From Rhynchonema sp. JSB1_4 (lineage: Eukaryota > Nematoda > Chromadorea > Monhysterida > Xyalidae): a stretch of 64,000 nucleotides of DNA. The translations under genes and the position numbers were made by a program. This document shows, piece after piece, positions 30,106 to 42,214 of the stretch (position 1 is the first letter of the stretch; every line of letters begins with the position of its first letter). The DNA is taken from assembly GCA_030248065.1 (NCBI GenBank), contig JASAMV010002011.1, forward strand, positions 62,001 through 126,000. The letters are read 5' to 3'. Below the pieces are notes generated by a model. The model worked only from the letters and a program-made list of their open reading frames with translations. It was not told the DNA's origin and did not search any database.

Positions 30106-33100
30106 TAAGGCTGCTGCCAGATCTTGCAGCAGAAGAAACAAATTTACGACCACACCACCGACGACCGCTCATATGACAAGCGCAGATAAAATTGTCATGC
30201 TTGCGTGATCAAGTGGGAAATTTGATGCACTCGGCACATCTGATAAGCAGATCAGCTCCAAAGAGAAGAACCAGACCGTGTAAATGACAGATTTGGGGCA
30301 AATTTGAGCGTTTTTCGAAGGGTGTATCGCGATTACCCGGGCCTGCATTTGCTTTAATACTTGTTTCCATACGTTCAATGAAGGTGTTAAAGTTGTGCAC
30401 AAGAACTCGTAAAAACAGAGAGGGAACAGTATTTTTCTGGAGGCGGATGGTGATAGTAACCCGAGTCCGGTAGTCTGACCCGAGAGCAAATTCCATTCAC
30501 GTCACTAAAAAACGCGTCTGACTTCCATAGACGCAAAGAAGCTTTGCTCAGAACAAGAAACAAGTTTCAGGTTCGCAGAGAATGTAATCCCCACAGCGCC
30601 GACCGAAAACAACTGTTTCATCTCTTATCCCCGCAAGGCCAAGACGAGGTGTTGATCTTTCACTTTCTTCATGAATACAACTGGTTCAGAGATGGGAAGA
30701 ACGTAGTAAACTTCTTTTCTCGGTTTCTTACAACAACAGCGACAGAAAAAACCGAGTCAGATGTGTTGTCAAGTGGAGTAGCGCTCCTTTTTCGTAAACA
30801 AAACGCTATCTGTCGGGTCGAAAACGCATAACTTTAGGTTGCGCTGCGTTCACTGATTCTTGATAGCGCCGAAGGTTTACGGAGCTGGGCAACCAGAATG
30901 TGCTTAGCAGTGTTGTATTGTGTACACTGAATGGAAGACATTTAGATAAGGACAATGGTCACACACTAATGTCGTCGTTATTATTGTTGGGATTGCGTGA
31001 AGCATAACAGCAGCAAGTGCAACAAAAGTTTTACGACAGCTGCCGCTGCCTGATGCCATTATGAATGCATACCATTGTCAGCATAACAACCTTGGCCTGG
31101 CACAGGAGCTACATATTCAAGCTCAATGCGCAAAAACATCGAAAAATGCTCAGATTTTACAACCGAGAATAAAAAAAGTCGATTAGTGCAAGGTATAGGC
31201 GTCTGTGACAACAACAAAGGAGGGGCACTTATCACCATTAGAGGTGCTGTGCAGCAGGTGCAGGCGTCAAGTAGCCAGGAAAGCAAACAGCGGTTTGATT
31301 GAGTTCAGTAAAACAACGACTTTACTGGTTTTCTGGTCGAAAGATAATCCAATCGAAGGACTAATGCAAGCACAAGTGCACTGGCAAATGCAGGGCAGTG
31401 TTCCCACGGTGGGTTCGTAGAAAGCTACATATCTGTATATGCAAAACACGGCGTATAAATAACACGCACTTTGATCTGATGCAGTAAGCAACTTCTTTCA
31501 CTAAGCCGCCATTGCATAAGACCACCGTTCTAGCACTACAAGTTACTTTATTCAAATCTGCAAGCCGCAGTGCCGAATCACTCCCAAAGATCAGAAAGTT
31601 CGTTCTGCTGCCACGCGCATAAATCTATGCCAAATCGCAATGGGCTTTTATTTTTAGTCCAAACCCAAAAATTGTGAGCAGATGTTACCGTTTGCATAAA
31701 GGAACGTCAGTAGCTTTAGCAGTTTGTACTCTGCAATCAGCCACAGCGGATTTGACACGGTCACAAGGAGCACGGCATTGGTTACAATGTCCAGTGAACA
31801 CTGGAAATCGCAGGCGAACTGTTTTTAATTCCAGTTTGGCCGTTCCGTCATCGTACAGTTGCCCTGCTCCAAACTTAATCTTACTCCGATGAGTTGAAGC
31901 CCCCAAATCAACCGTGGATAAGTAATCACTTACCGCCCAGAGTGCAAGCATCGATTCTGCCGAATCCTTTCTGTCCTTCATTGTTCATTAAAGAATCCGT
32001 TTCACTCTGCGTCCAACTTTCTTGAATTGTTATTATTTATGAAATTTATTCTTTCAATTGTCGATATGCCGGACAATAGTCGAAAAAAATGGCTGACTTG
32101 ATTATTTGAGCGACTGGCGTACGTGTCTGTGATGCAACTGCAAGTGTTATAAAGACGAACAAGTAGCAAATAACGAAGTGTTTCCTGCTAATCTGCCAGT
32201 TGGCGTGACGATAGCGGGGCGCGAAATAAGTCGACCTGAATTGTTTGTGTACAAAGGAACGCTAGAGATACACCAGATGGATACACAACAAAACATTGTT
32301 CGACAAGTCCGACTAGAGCACACTTGTTCAAATGTAAATATTGTGTACCTGCTACGTAGGTGCTATAGGTGCGAGTGTGTGCTTGCAAGCAACAAACAAC
32401 GCAACCGGCACAATTGTAGCTACAGCTTGGTGGATGGCCTTGGGTCAGGCGCGGTATACGAGCTCAGCCACAGTGATATGTACGCGGCATCCACAAAGCA
32501 CAACGACACGACAAACAAACAACGAACACGAGCGAATAATCCGACATGAAAAAATGCACCCAGCAAATTTGTTCTCGGGGGCGAACGCTGGACGGTTGAA
32601 AAAGCAGCGACCACTTTTAGATTCATTTGCTTCGTTGAATGTTGTTTGCTGCCTGTGCTGTTGTTTTTGTTGCGCGAGAAACATTAACCTGGACACCAGG
32701 ACCGGACTGGAACCTTGTTGTAATCCACAGCCCCTAGCGCTTTACCTATCCTTACCTACCAGAAGCGCCTGAGAACGCGTGCTGCTGTGGAAGGCCGCCT
32801 TGACCAAAAAGGGGCAGATAAAAAAAGGCACCAACAAACAACTATTCAAATAAATCGAAATGCGACATTTGTGAGATGACCAGATTGTACTCGCATCTGC
32901 TTAGTATCAATTTTCTGCCATGCAAGCTGGCTGGCATCACCGTCACTGACTGATAATATGTAGCAGCAAGTCCACATGTGCACTGCACACCACAGTGACT
33001 CATTCATAAATGTAGGTGCGACATGGTCATATGTACATACGTGCCGCGTCTGTGATCCGTCAAAAATGAACATCACACAGTCAGCCGTATTGGGAGGTTA

Positions 33101-36100
33101 AAATATACTAAGCGATAGCAGTCGCCAGAATGACGGCAAACACATGCACGCCAACATTGCACATTTTTAGCGATAATTTTTTCACCGTGACGCCACTGCG
33201 ACTGTGTGATCTAGAGTGCACAGGGTTGAGTTTCGTGTGGTATCTCGATTTTGTGATCAGCCTGGCCAGGCAGATGCGAGAGTTGATTTAACTTGGTGCG
33301 CGCATGCGTTGACTGACGCCGTGCGAAAACACTGCCAGGCGATTTATATCGAATATTAAACGAACAACGTTGAAGGTTGTGCTGCACTGCTGCTCATTTA
33401 ATCGGCTCGTTGCGTTTTCAAAGTCGAACAACCGGGATCGAGAACACATCGCACACATCAAGTGACTTGCATGTGCATGATCTATACTTGCATATTTATT
33501 CAGAAACCAGATGCGTTTTGCTCTGGACCACGCAGCGTTTTTGAAATAATAACGAGCGTGTTGTGCAGGTAAACACAACAAAATGTTCGATCGAATCACT
33601 GCAACTAATTTGTTCTGCTCTCCCACATTTATGGGTGATGCTCTTTTCACACAATGCCGAACCGAACTGCGAACCTCACACATTGATGACGAACAAAACG
33701 GTGAACAAATTCCATTGAACAAAAATGTGTAAATCAGTCCATTTGCGTTTGCAGTAGTGCCGGCTGTCAAACTGCATTTTGACTGTGTGTACCACCCAGC
33801 CATTCATCAGGATTAATCCTCCATTCAACACAAACTCCGGTCTATTCCAACACCCACACAAAGTTGCTCAACGTCAGTGCATTACCGTTGCTTGGGTGTT
33901 TTGGGAGAATTGCTCGCCGGACAAAAACGAACAATAATGCTGACCACTAGCGGAGCTTGAGCTGAATTGGTGATCAGGCCTGTCTGGGTCGTTTGCGAGT
34001 GTTGCATTCAGGATATTTAAAAATTTTGTGATGCCACTTATTTCGACCAGCTTAAGAGTTGCTCCCATATTTAAAATGAACAATTCGATACCAAGGGAGG
34101 TCCGAAATGATAACAGAGTTTGATACAGCTCGACGAATTTGTTTGCCATTTACGGCATGTTTGTGCATGTACATACGCGCCGAGGAAGAGGTTACATACT
34201 TGCCATTGGCAGGAAATTCCCACTTTCATGCAACTTTCGTGCCACATCAAGTTTGCCCTGTTGCACTCAATCAAACACCAAGATACCAAGATACTGCCAA
34301 TCAGATTTTGAGACAGCTATAACGCACCAAAACTCCCACGATACTCGCAGTGTCGCAGCTTGATGTCCAGGTCGGAAGACCAAGTTGGCAGAAACGAGAA
34401 AGTGTGCGTGTAATTGGATGGAAACATGCGCCCTGTCCAAAAACATCTTGCATTACGTTATCTGGTGTAGCACTGGCGCTTGCTGCACACTTGTAGCGAC
34501 AAAGCGAGAACGCCCTAGTGTCTGAGCGACCATTACGGCAAAAATATGATCCATGTTTCGTTTCCCCGTCGCCCATTGTCCCAGCAAAGTAAACGCGACA
34601 GCCAGCAGACTTTGACGCTGCTGGATTTATGCCACGTGTGTATACATATGTAGGTCTTGTCACACGTTCGTGCGTGTGTATTTTGTCAGACGCACCCGAC
34701 AGAACCACAAACGCCGCACATCGGTCGGTATATACGAACCCCATTCCGAATGTGCCGTGCGTACGAACCTAACATACGGTATATACATACCTATGCCTCT
34801 GACAAGTAAGCGCCATCCGACCAAGCGTGTCAATGCAGAAGCAGAGAAAGAGAACCACAGCACAACAGCTATGTACATACATGTATAGCTAGTCTTAGCT
34901 GGGTCTTTCTTTCTAGCTATCTTTTGCTCTCGCAAGCAGCAGCTGGTTGTACGAACGTACGCTGCTCAAACTCCCGGTTGATAGGTGCTGTCAAACCAAG
35001 AGTCAGCACCTATTCGAACCCAAAACGAGCTGAAGTCAGTCAGTTTTGGCCGAGGCTCCTTTCAGAGCCGCAAGATACGAGCAAATACAGAATCGACTGC
35101 CACGGCCACGGAGCCAACAAAACACCGGCAAATGTCGTGCCCCAAGTGTCGTGTAGATTGGATACGACACCGGAACGCCAATTTAGACGACAAACGAGCA
35201 CAGCCATTTCGACAGCAGAGCTGTTCCGAAGGGCACTTTGGCACGTTTTTTAAACGCGTAGCGCAGCTGCCTGGTTGCCGGGAAGTTCAAACTGAGTCAA
35301 GTTTTCAGTTTGCGAAAGTCCACGTCAAACTGGAAGTGATTGCTAAACCATTACGGCTGAAAAGCACACTTACAATTTGTAAGTTACAAATATCCACCGC
35401 ACTGATACAAGTATGTAGTGCGTAGTGTGAGTTTCCATTTTTCAAATCCGAATTTTGACCTTTTAATCCCCTTCGTGCCACGTGGATTTGGGCAGCGAGA
35501 CAGAAGGCAGTGTCTTTCTGTGCGTCGTATCTGTTATTTCTCATCTTCCAACTCCAGCATCACACAATCTAATCTCTGCCAATGGAAAGCTGTGCGTCGC
35601 TTCAGTTTTTAGATTGTAACGCATAAAATTGGCAGATAAGCTGCATGATCCACGTGCCTTTTCAAATGCGAATTGCTTTCACTTTCAACCGAGCAATGCA
35701 ACTGAGTTCAACCAACGAAAGCGGTGGACGAAAATCCCAATCACAGAAAAGCAAGGCATCATCTTGATGGCAAAAGCAGTATTTTCCAACTGAAGCACAC
35801 TCACATACACGTTATACTTCCCGGAAGGAAACCGAATCAACGAAACGTACAAAACGACCCCTTTCGCTGAAAATATGTGTCAGATGGTGTTTTCAACAGC
35901 GTATCAGTTGGTGCGTAAGCTGAAACAGAGCAGCAAGAGAAAAACACACCCACGAAAAGGCGAATAATACAACATTGTGCTAACACCATAGTGTGTGACT
36001 CATTACACCGAATTTGGTATGCATAAAATAGCGTTCTGCCGATGTATTATATTTATTATTTGTACAACGCATCGTGGACGAGCGAGAAAAAACTGATAAA

Positions 36101-36480
36101 AACGCAGCGCAAAGCGCAACGCGTCATAATAAACGCAAACGCGGCTGGTTGAGAAGAAGGGAAAACATCGGGCGGTGAATAATCACGTGACTTTGTTTGT
36201 CGATGAGAACACCTGTTATTTTGACTGCTTATGCAACAACTAGCCATACATTTTTTGCGCATAAATTTGAGAAAAAAACATAATCAACACGGCGGACAAT
36301 CTGTCGAAATGCACCTATACACACGCCGCATCAGTTTAGGAACGGATTCCGATACTGCTTGCAGTTTTAAGCCTTTGTTCAAGTCGAATAAAAAAATGAA
36401 ATTCTGGCTATCAATTTTGCGAGTAGGATGGGCACCATGGCTAGAACTACGGTTGGCACAGACAAATTTTGCATGGCATA
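30106..36480. other. Intergenic, no gene confidently recognised
   Basis: No domain is recognisable. One weak candidate on the minus strand near 31,930-31,981 has a short Met-initiated frame (MKDRKDSAESMLALWA) that ends at a perfect GTAAGT donor and could be a first exon. I found no continuation in phase. The other open frames (for example near 33,300-33,800 and 34,900-35,425) are AT-biased and unsupported. Confidence 0.4.
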
Positions 36481-36748
36481 GTAAGTTTCTGGTTTCGGTG
36501 CCTCATGCATTTTTACACCCGCAGGAAAACTCCCGTTCCAAGTCGAGGCAGGCAACAAGCTCAACACACAGTCAACAAGGCACGCAGCTGACACACACAC
36601 CGCTTGTGTGACTGAAACATTCGAAACGCACACGAAGCCAGCTGCGTGGCTTGTTGACTGTGTGTTGAGCTTGTTGCCTGCTTCGACTTCGAACGGGAGT
36701 TTCCCTGCGTCTCTAAAAACGCATGAGGCAACGATATTGGAAATTTAC
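36481..36748. mobile_element. TA-target MITE, GTAAGTTTC family
   Basis: Long inverted arms of about 115 bp: TGCCTCATGCATTTTTA, AACTCCCGTTC, GCAGGCAACAAGCTCAACAC and ACAGTCAACAAG all recur in reverse complement. TA flanks both ends (36,479-36,480; 36,749-36,750). The short centre is CA-rich. Non-coding. Confidence 0.85.
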
Positions 36749-36979
36749 TATAAGTAAGTATTTTGCGACAGACTTGGAGCACCAATGCCAATCAGCGCAA
36801 AAACCGATCAAAAATCAGCCAAGTGTAGGGGTGATGTTTCATTCCAGGGTCACGAGCTCCAGCTTCATGAATAACCAGTTCTGAGAAGAATATTTTTTCA
36901 TGCGTGGCATTATTTTTTCTACAATCGGGTTTTCCCGGGGTTTTCGACACCCACCACAAAATCCCTGTATCGAACGGGC

Positions 36980-37258
36980 ATCATGGCAGGCCAATGGGTG
37001 GAATTTTCGCCCCCCTCTCCCGGTTGGCATAGTAGGAGCGATCTTTTGGCTCAAAATGGTATAAAATCGGTATTTTTCACTCTAAATAGGCGAAAAGTCG
37101 CGCGCTACGCGTGAAATTAGTGTCTTAGAGCATAGTTTTTCAACATTCAGGCTTAAAAATTTTGATTCCTGGATGACGCACCTAGCTGGGCCCTCACAGT
37201 AGGTAGGTCCTCATTTTTGGTGGCACAATAGGTAGCCGTCCCCTCTCGGAGTAACTAC
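36980..37258. mobile_element. Decayed hAT-like element
   Basis: It ends GGAGTAACTACACCACTG. Subterminal units of CATAGTAGG, CACAGTAGGTAGG and CACAATAGGTAGC type occur on both sides. A central mini-hairpin CGCGCG-CTA-CGCGTG lies at 37,099-37,113. The left terminus and duplication are unreadable. Confidence 0.5.
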
Positions 37259-37316
37259 ACCACTGTCAACCAACAGTTCGTAAACAGCACATGAATAAGA
37301 AAAGCACCTGTGGCGC

Positions 37317-38166
37317 CAGTGTAGTGGCAGGCAAATGGTTGCAAGGTACCAGTGGTGTCGTTGGGGGGGGGGTTACCCCCTGGTATGGGGTATGGGAAAT
37401 CGGCCGGGGGTATGGGGTATGGGAAATTTTTCACTTTTGGAACAAGCACCCCTAAGAAATGACTTTTTGACCCCGAGAAGTACCAAAAGTGGCCATTTTT
37501 CGTCCAAAAATGTCAAAAATCGCTTACTACCGCAAGAAAACTCTGTTTTAAGCACTTTTTAGACCAATTTTGGCGCTTTTAGAAGATTTTTGGGGTCATT
37601 TTTTTCAAAACCCCCACCCTCCGGTATGGGAAATTTTTGAGTTTTTGGAAACCCCCCTGGTATTGGAAATTTTTGATTTTTGGGGGTATGTATGGGAAAT
37701 TTCCCGAAAATTAGGCTGGGTATGGGAAAATTTCGATTTCTCAACGACACCACTGCAAGGTACCCTGGGGGGGATGGATCCAGATGGTTGCAAGGTACCC
37801 CCCTACCCAGCCTCCGGGTCCGGGAGGTTGCAAGGTACCCCTGAGGTCCGAAAAAAGGGTGTTTTTGCATGCATTATGCTGCAAATTTGGCCGAAAAATT
37901 GGTACTTTTTTTGCATTTTGGACGAAAATTTGCCTAAAATACCTATTATATTGAGGTTTGCGCGCAGAGCGCGCGATTTTTGGGGTTTTGAGGTCGAAAA
38001 ACACCCATTTTTGCCTATTAAAACTATAAATTGATGGTTGCAAGGTACCCTCCGGGGTGGTTGCAAGGTACCTACCCTTCCCCCCCCCCATCTCCCCAAG
38101 GGGTGGTTGCAAGGTACCTACTCCTTAGGGGGGGAATCCCCCCCCATCCCCCCAGCCACTACACTG
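37317..38166. mobile_element. hAT-like element, CAGTGTAGTGGC family, copy 1 (interrupted)
   Basis: Termini CAGTGTAGTGGC and GCCACTACACTG. The exact 8-bp flank TGTGGCGC is on both sides (37,309-37,316; 38,167-38,174). The subterminal motif GGTTGCAAGGTACC recurs at least seven times in mirror arrangement. The element is interrupted by 37,350-37,755. After removing the insert it is about 436 bp, and the mini-hairpin CGCGCA-GAG-CGCGCG (37,961-37,975) falls at its middle. Confidence 0.93.
37350..37755. mobile_element. hAT-like element, CAGTGGTGTCGTTG family, copy 1 (nested)
   Basis: Termini CAGTGGTGTCGTTG and CAACGACACCACTG. The exact 8-bp flank CAAGGTAC (37,342-37,349; 37,756-37,763) comes from a subterminal unit of the host element. 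GGTATGGGAAAT-type units reiterate near both ends. It is collinear with the truncated copy at 5,741-6,060. Confidence 0.93.
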
Positions 38167-38174
38167 TGTGGCGC

Positions 38175-38498
38175 ACACCCCACCTGATGTCGTGACCGGC
38201 TGACCGGATCGAAACGGTCTTGGTGGTGCGCAGGTATAGTCGAAATAACTGGGCCAAAAATGATCTTTGACGAAAACTGTCCCGCCACTAAGTCCCTTTA
38301 GTTTACGGACATGAAAATAAATACAAAGCAGGGTGTGCAAGTGACTGTTTTCAGAACTGACTTTATCACTGTCTGTCCGTGATAAAGTTCGATGGAGGTT
38401 TGAAAACTGTTTCGAAGCGCGCTTCCGCAAATTCGTCAAACATCATTGAGTTTCGGGCAATAGTCCATTTTTGGCTGGTCCGGTCAACTTACTCTGTA
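38175..38498. other. Between transposons, no gene recognised
   Basis: About 320 bp of unique-looking sequence with a short palindrome (ACTTTATCACTGTCTG / GTGATAAAGTTCGATG) near 38,360. No exon could be supported. Confidence 0.4.
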
Positions 38499-38880
38499 CC
38501 GTATTGTCGGAAATAGAACCCCCCATTAATTGAACCCCCCTAAATGGCTCGAAATCAAAAATAGAACCCCCCCATTAATTGACCGCCCCCTATTAATAGA
38601 ACCCCACCCCCAACCTTCACCGTACCACAGACTAGTGGTATGTTGTTTAAGCTTGCGTACACAACAGAATACAGCTTTTTAAGCATAATTGCCGCTGTTG
38701 AAGTTAGAAAATACCGAAAACAAGCCATTTTTATGGGCATTATTAACAATGATTTTTTCGTCGGGGGGGCCAAATGAAAAATATAACCCCCCCAATAATT
38801 GACCCCCCCATAAATTGAACCCCCCAAAATGACCCCAGTGAAAAAATAGACCCCCCCGGGTTCTATTTCCGACAATGCGG
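38499..38880. mobile_element. TA-target element, CCGTATTGTCGGAAATAGAA family, copy 1
   Basis: Termini CCGTATTGTCGGAAATAGAA and TTCTATTTCCGACAATGCGG, flanked by TA (38,497-38,498; 38,881-38,882). Reiterated C-rich units such as CCCCCCATTAATTGA and AATAGAACCCCCC lie near both ends. An almost identical copy is at 46,395-46,822. Confidence 0.88.
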
Positions 38881-39360
38881 TACGCAGTGTAGTTCCTGGG
38901 AGGGGGAGGGCGGGACCCCCCCTAAGGTACACTAATTTCCCCGACCAAGGTACACTTAGTGCACTAATTTCCCCAATTTTTGCCTAAAATGGCCATTTTT
39001 AGGCCTAAAATGGGCATTTTAAGGCCTAAAATGTGTGATTTTCAGGTCAATGTTCTCACAAGTCGCCAAAATACCCATTTTATGAAGAATTTTTTCCAAA
39101 AAGGGGTAAAAATAGGTCAAATTTTCTACCTCAAAAAGTGACTTTTTCCTGATTTTGGGTCTTCCCCCCTTCCCCCCCCAGGGAGGACACTAATTTCCCC
39201 TCCGAAAAAGCAGGGAGGTACACTAATTTCCCCGCCGGACCAGGAACTACCGCAAAAACCTAAATACAGCCCCCGGAATAGAGCCCCCCCCGTAATACAG
39301 CCCCCAAAAAGGGGTCAGTGAATTAATAGAGGAATAGAGCCCCCCCGGAATAGAGCCCCC

Positions 39361-40184
39361 CAGTGTAGTTCCTGGGGGGGAGGGGGGTCCCCCCTAAGGT
39401 ACACTAACCGCCGCGACCAAGGTACACTAGTACACTAACCGCCGCGCCAGGTACACTAACCGCCTCAATTTTTGCCTAAAATCGGCATTTTTAGGCCTAA
39501 AATGGGTGATTTTTAGGTCAATGATGTCAAAAGTCGCCAAAATACCCTTTTTATGGAGAATTTTTGGTGAGCCGAATTTTTTCCAAAAAGGGGTAAAAAT
39601 CGGTCAAATTTTCTACCTCAAAAGTGACTTTTTCCTGGATTTGGGTCTTCCCCCCCTTCCCCCCCAGGGAGGCAGTGTAGTGGCTGGGGGGGGGGGATGG
39701 GGGGGATTCCCCCCCTAAGGAGTAGGTACCTTGCAACCACCCCTTGGGGGGGATGGGGGGGGGAAGGGTAGGTACCTTGCAACCACCCCGGAGGGTACCT
39801 TGCAACCATCAATTTAGGGTTTTTATAGGTAAAAATGGGTGTTTTTCGATCTCAAAACCCCAAAAAATCGCGCGCTCCGCGCGCAAACCTCCATATAATA
39901 GCTATTTTGGGCAAATTTTCGGCCAAAATGCAAAAAAGTACCATTTTTTCGGCCAATTTTGCAGAAAAAAGCATGCAAAAACACCCTTTTTTCGGACCCC
40001 AGGGGTACCTTGCAACCTTCTGGAGGCTGGGTAGGGGGGTACCTTGCAACCATCTGGATCCATCCCCCCCAAGGGTACCTTGCAACCATCTGCCTGCCAC
40101 TACACTGCAGGGAGGTACACTAACCGCCGCACGGAAAAAGGGGGTAGGTACACTAACCGCCGCGCCGGACCAGGAACTACACTG
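39361..40184. mobile_element. hAT-like element, CAGTGTAGTTCC family, copy 3 (interrupted)
   Basis: Termini CAGTGTAGTTCCTGG and CCAGGAACTACACTG; GGTACACTAACCGCCGC units on both sides. It is interrupted by 39,673-40,107. Flanks are C-rich (GAGCCCCC versus CCCCCCCC), so the 8-bp duplication is not clean. Confidence 0.85.
39673..40107. mobile_element. hAT-like element, CAGTGTAGTGGC family, copy 2 (nested)
   Basis: Termini CAGTGTAGTGGC and GCCACTACACTG. The exact 8-bp flank CAGGGAGG is on both sides (39,665-39,672; 40,108-40,115), and the host reads continuously (CAGGGAGGTACACTAACC) when the element is removed. Mirror GGTACCTTGCAACC units; central mini-hairpin CGCGCG-CTC-CGCGCG at 39,869-39,883, within about 15 bp of the midpoint. 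Confidence 0.95.
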
Positions 40185-40508
40185 CCCCCCCCCTCCTAAG
40201 TAACAACCCCTATACAGTAGTGTATTAACGCTTGATAGTGGTCCACAGGTACATTTATGCACGTTTGTTGTTCGTTCAGAGCACATAATACGCCTCTTAT
40301 TAACGAATAGACGCGAATAAATGCGGTTACAAGCGAAAAAACATCATTTCAAACCCCTTTTTAGGGGTTTTTGGGGGGTATTTCTGGGAACAATTTTTTC
40401 AGGTTCGGGTCAGTGAATTAATAGAGGCCCCCCGGAATAGAGCCCCCCCAAAATGGGGTCAGTGAGTTAATAGAGCCCCCCTTCTATTTAGGTTTTTACG
40501 GTACACTG

Positions 40509-40741
40509 TGTGTACGCCTTTCAAAATTCAGGTAAAGGACGCTCGTCTAACAGTCAAGCGAGTAACCAGCTGACTACTACTCTCGTCTGGCAATCGTTGG
40601 TGTCGCTGGGGGGGGGGGGTCCCGGATCGGCCCGTTTTTTGGATTTTTCCACACCCCCGGAATGCGTGAAAAAATAGTTCTTTGTTTCCCCCCAAAAAAA
40701 GCCGTGTTACCCGAAGCTGCCCAAAAATACAAAAAACATGC
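40509..40741. other. Remnant transposon sequence
   Basis: GTTGGTGTCGCTGGGGGG near 40,597 resembles the CAGTGGTGTCGTTG terminus, followed by C- and A-rich sequence. No complete element and no gene could be delimited. Confidence 0.35.
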
Positions 40742-40749
40742 TTTTGGAG

Positions 40750-41140
40750 CAGTGTAGTTCCTGGTCCGGCGCGGCGGTTAGTGTACCTACCCCTTTTTTC
40801 CGTGCGGCGGTTAGTGTACCTCCCTGGGGGGGAAGGGGGGGGGAAGACCCAAATTCAGGAAAAAGTCACTTTTTGAGGTAGAAAATTTGACCGATTTTTG
40901 GCCCTTTTTGGAAAAAAGTCTCCATAAAAAGGGTATTTTGGCGACTTTTGACAACATCGACCTAAAAATCACCCCTTTTAGGCCTAAAAATGGCCATTTT
41001 AGGCCTAAAAAATTCCCTATTTCAGGCAAAAATTGAGGCGATTAGTGTACCTGACGCGGCGGTTAGTGTACTAGTGTACCTTGGTCGCGGCGGTTAGTGT
41101 ACCTTAGGGGGGGACCCCCCTCCCCCCAGGAACTACACTG
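40750..41140. mobile_element. hAT-like element, CAGTGTAGTTCC family, copy 4
   Basis: Intact 391-bp copy with CAGTGTAGTTCCTGG / CCAGGAACTACACTG termini. The exact 8-bp flank TTTTGGAG is on both sides (40,742-40,749; 41,141-41,148). Subterminal GCGGCGGTTAGTGTACC units sit on both sides of an AT-rich core without the GC mini-hairpin. Confidence 0.95.
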
Positions 41141-41338
41141 TTTTGGAGGGATGGGTGGGTGGGTTGGGTGGGTACCGTAAAAACCTAAATACAGCCCCCC
41201 CCGGAATAGAGCCCCCCCCAAAAAGGGGTCAGTGAATTAATAGAGGCCCCCCGGAATAGAGCCCCCCCCTATGGGTGGGCACAATACCCAATACCAATAC
41301 CACCCAATACCAATACCAATACCAGTGTTTGGTATTGG

Positions 41339-42214
41339 CAGTGTAGTTCCTGGGGGCAGGGTAGTACTTGGGGGGGGGGGGGGCGGGGGGGGGGGTCCCC
41401 CCCCAAATTCATCTATCTATCGTCAACACTTTTTGATTTCATCTATCTATCGTCAACACTTATGGGCAAATCTATCTATCGTCAACAAAGTCTGGGAACA
41501 ATCTATCTATCGTCAACACATTTCGACCCCAAAATGGGTATTTTTGCCTCAAAATGGCTCAAAATCGGTGTTTTTGTCCCAAATAGGGAAAAAATCGCGC
41601 GCTACGCGCGGATTTAGTACATCTTAGTACATTTTCATTAATATTTACACATTATTACCTACTTAGTACACTATACTATACCTTGATTTTTGGCGACCCC
41701 CCCCCCCCACCATCTATCTATCGTCAACAAGTTTGGGTCGACCCCCCCCCCAGATTTCGGACTTGGGTCATCTATCTATCGTCAACACATTTCGGGTCCC
41801 AATCTATCTATCGTCAACACCCTGACCAAGTACTACCCTGCCTGGGGGGGGAGGGGGGGTCCCCCCCCCTAAGGTACACTAACCGCCGCGACCAAGGTAC
41901 ACTAGTACACTAACCGCCGCGCCAGGTACACTAACCGCCTCACTTTTTGCCCAAAATAGGCATTTTTAGGCCTAAAATGGGCATTTTTAGGCCTAAAATG
42001 GGTGATTTTAAGGTCGATGTTGTCAAAATTCGCCAAAATACCCTTTTTATGGAGAATTTTTTCCAAAAAGGGCCAAAAATAGGTCACATTTTCAACCTCA
42101 AAAAGTGACTTTTTCCTGGATTTGGGTCTTCCCCCCCCAGGGAGGTACACTAACCGCCGCACGGAAAAAAGGGGTAGGTACACTAACCGCCGCGCCGGAC
42201 CAGGAACTACACTG
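41339..42214. mobile_element. hAT-like element, CAGTGTAGTTCC family, copy 5 (interrupted)
   Basis: Termini CAGTGTAGTTCCTGG and CCAGGAACTACACTG. The exact 8-bp flank GGTATTGG (41,331-41,338; 42,215-42,222) was taken from the surrounding heptamer array. It is interrupted by 41,357-41,840 only 18 bp inside its left end. Confidence 0.92.
41357..41840. mobile_element. hAT-like element, CAGGGTAGTACTTGG family (nested)
   Basis: Termini CAGGGTAGTACTTGG and CCAAGTACTACCCTG. The exact 8-bp flank CCTGGGGG is on both sides (41,349-41,356; 41,841-41,848). The subterminal unit ATCTATCTATCGTCAACA occurs four times on the left and three on the right with variable spacers, a pattern that superficially imitates a CRISPR array but is not one. 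Central mini-hairpin CGCGCG-CTA-CGCGCG at 41,596-41,610, almost exactly mid-element. Confidence 0.95.

Larger units (their letters stand above)
39250..40501. mobile_element. TA-target element, CCGTAAAAACCTAAATA family, copy 1
   Basis: Left terminus CCGCAAAAACCTAAATAC and right terminus TATTTAGGTTTTTACGG, with TA on both sides (39,248-39,249; 40,502-40,503). AATAGAGCCCCCC and GGGGTCAGTGAATTAATAGA units reiterate near the ends. It inserted within the terminal repeat of the hAT-like element 38,885-40,508, and itself received 39,361-40,184. Its own body includes CTTGATAGTGGTCCACAGG. Confidence 0.85.
38885..40508. mobile_element. hAT-like element, CAGTGTAGTTCC family, copy 2, split by a TA-target element
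   Basis: It starts CAGTGTAGTTCCTGGG. The right end GGACCAGGAACTACACTG is broken after GGACCAGGAACTA, and the missing CACTG is found at 40,504-40,508, after 39,250-40,501 is removed with one TA. Its subterminal units read GGTACACTAATTTCCCC instead of AACCGCC, a distinct subfamily. Flanks GCGGTACG and TGTGTACG agree only partly, so its own duplication is old. Confidence 0.85.

Noticed and set aside
33288..33803. 171-codon minus-strand open frame
   Set aside because: No domain, no codon bias like the two real genes, no continuation by splicing.
34924..35425. Two overlapping plus-strand frames of 109 and 146 codons
   Set aside because: A CPKCRVDW motif drew attention, but there is no second Cys pair in spacing typical of zinc fingers and no supporting splice sites.
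37570..38112. Open frames of 120-154 codons over 37.5-38.1 kb
   Set aside because: They cross the boundary between a nested element and its host and translate GGTTGCAAGGTACC repeats.
41403..41835. CRISPR-like array of ATCTATCTATCGTCAACA repeats with spacers
   Set aside because: Repeats are only 18 bp with irregular spacing, split by the element centre, and lie inside an 8-bp-duplication transposon in animal DNA with no cas genes.
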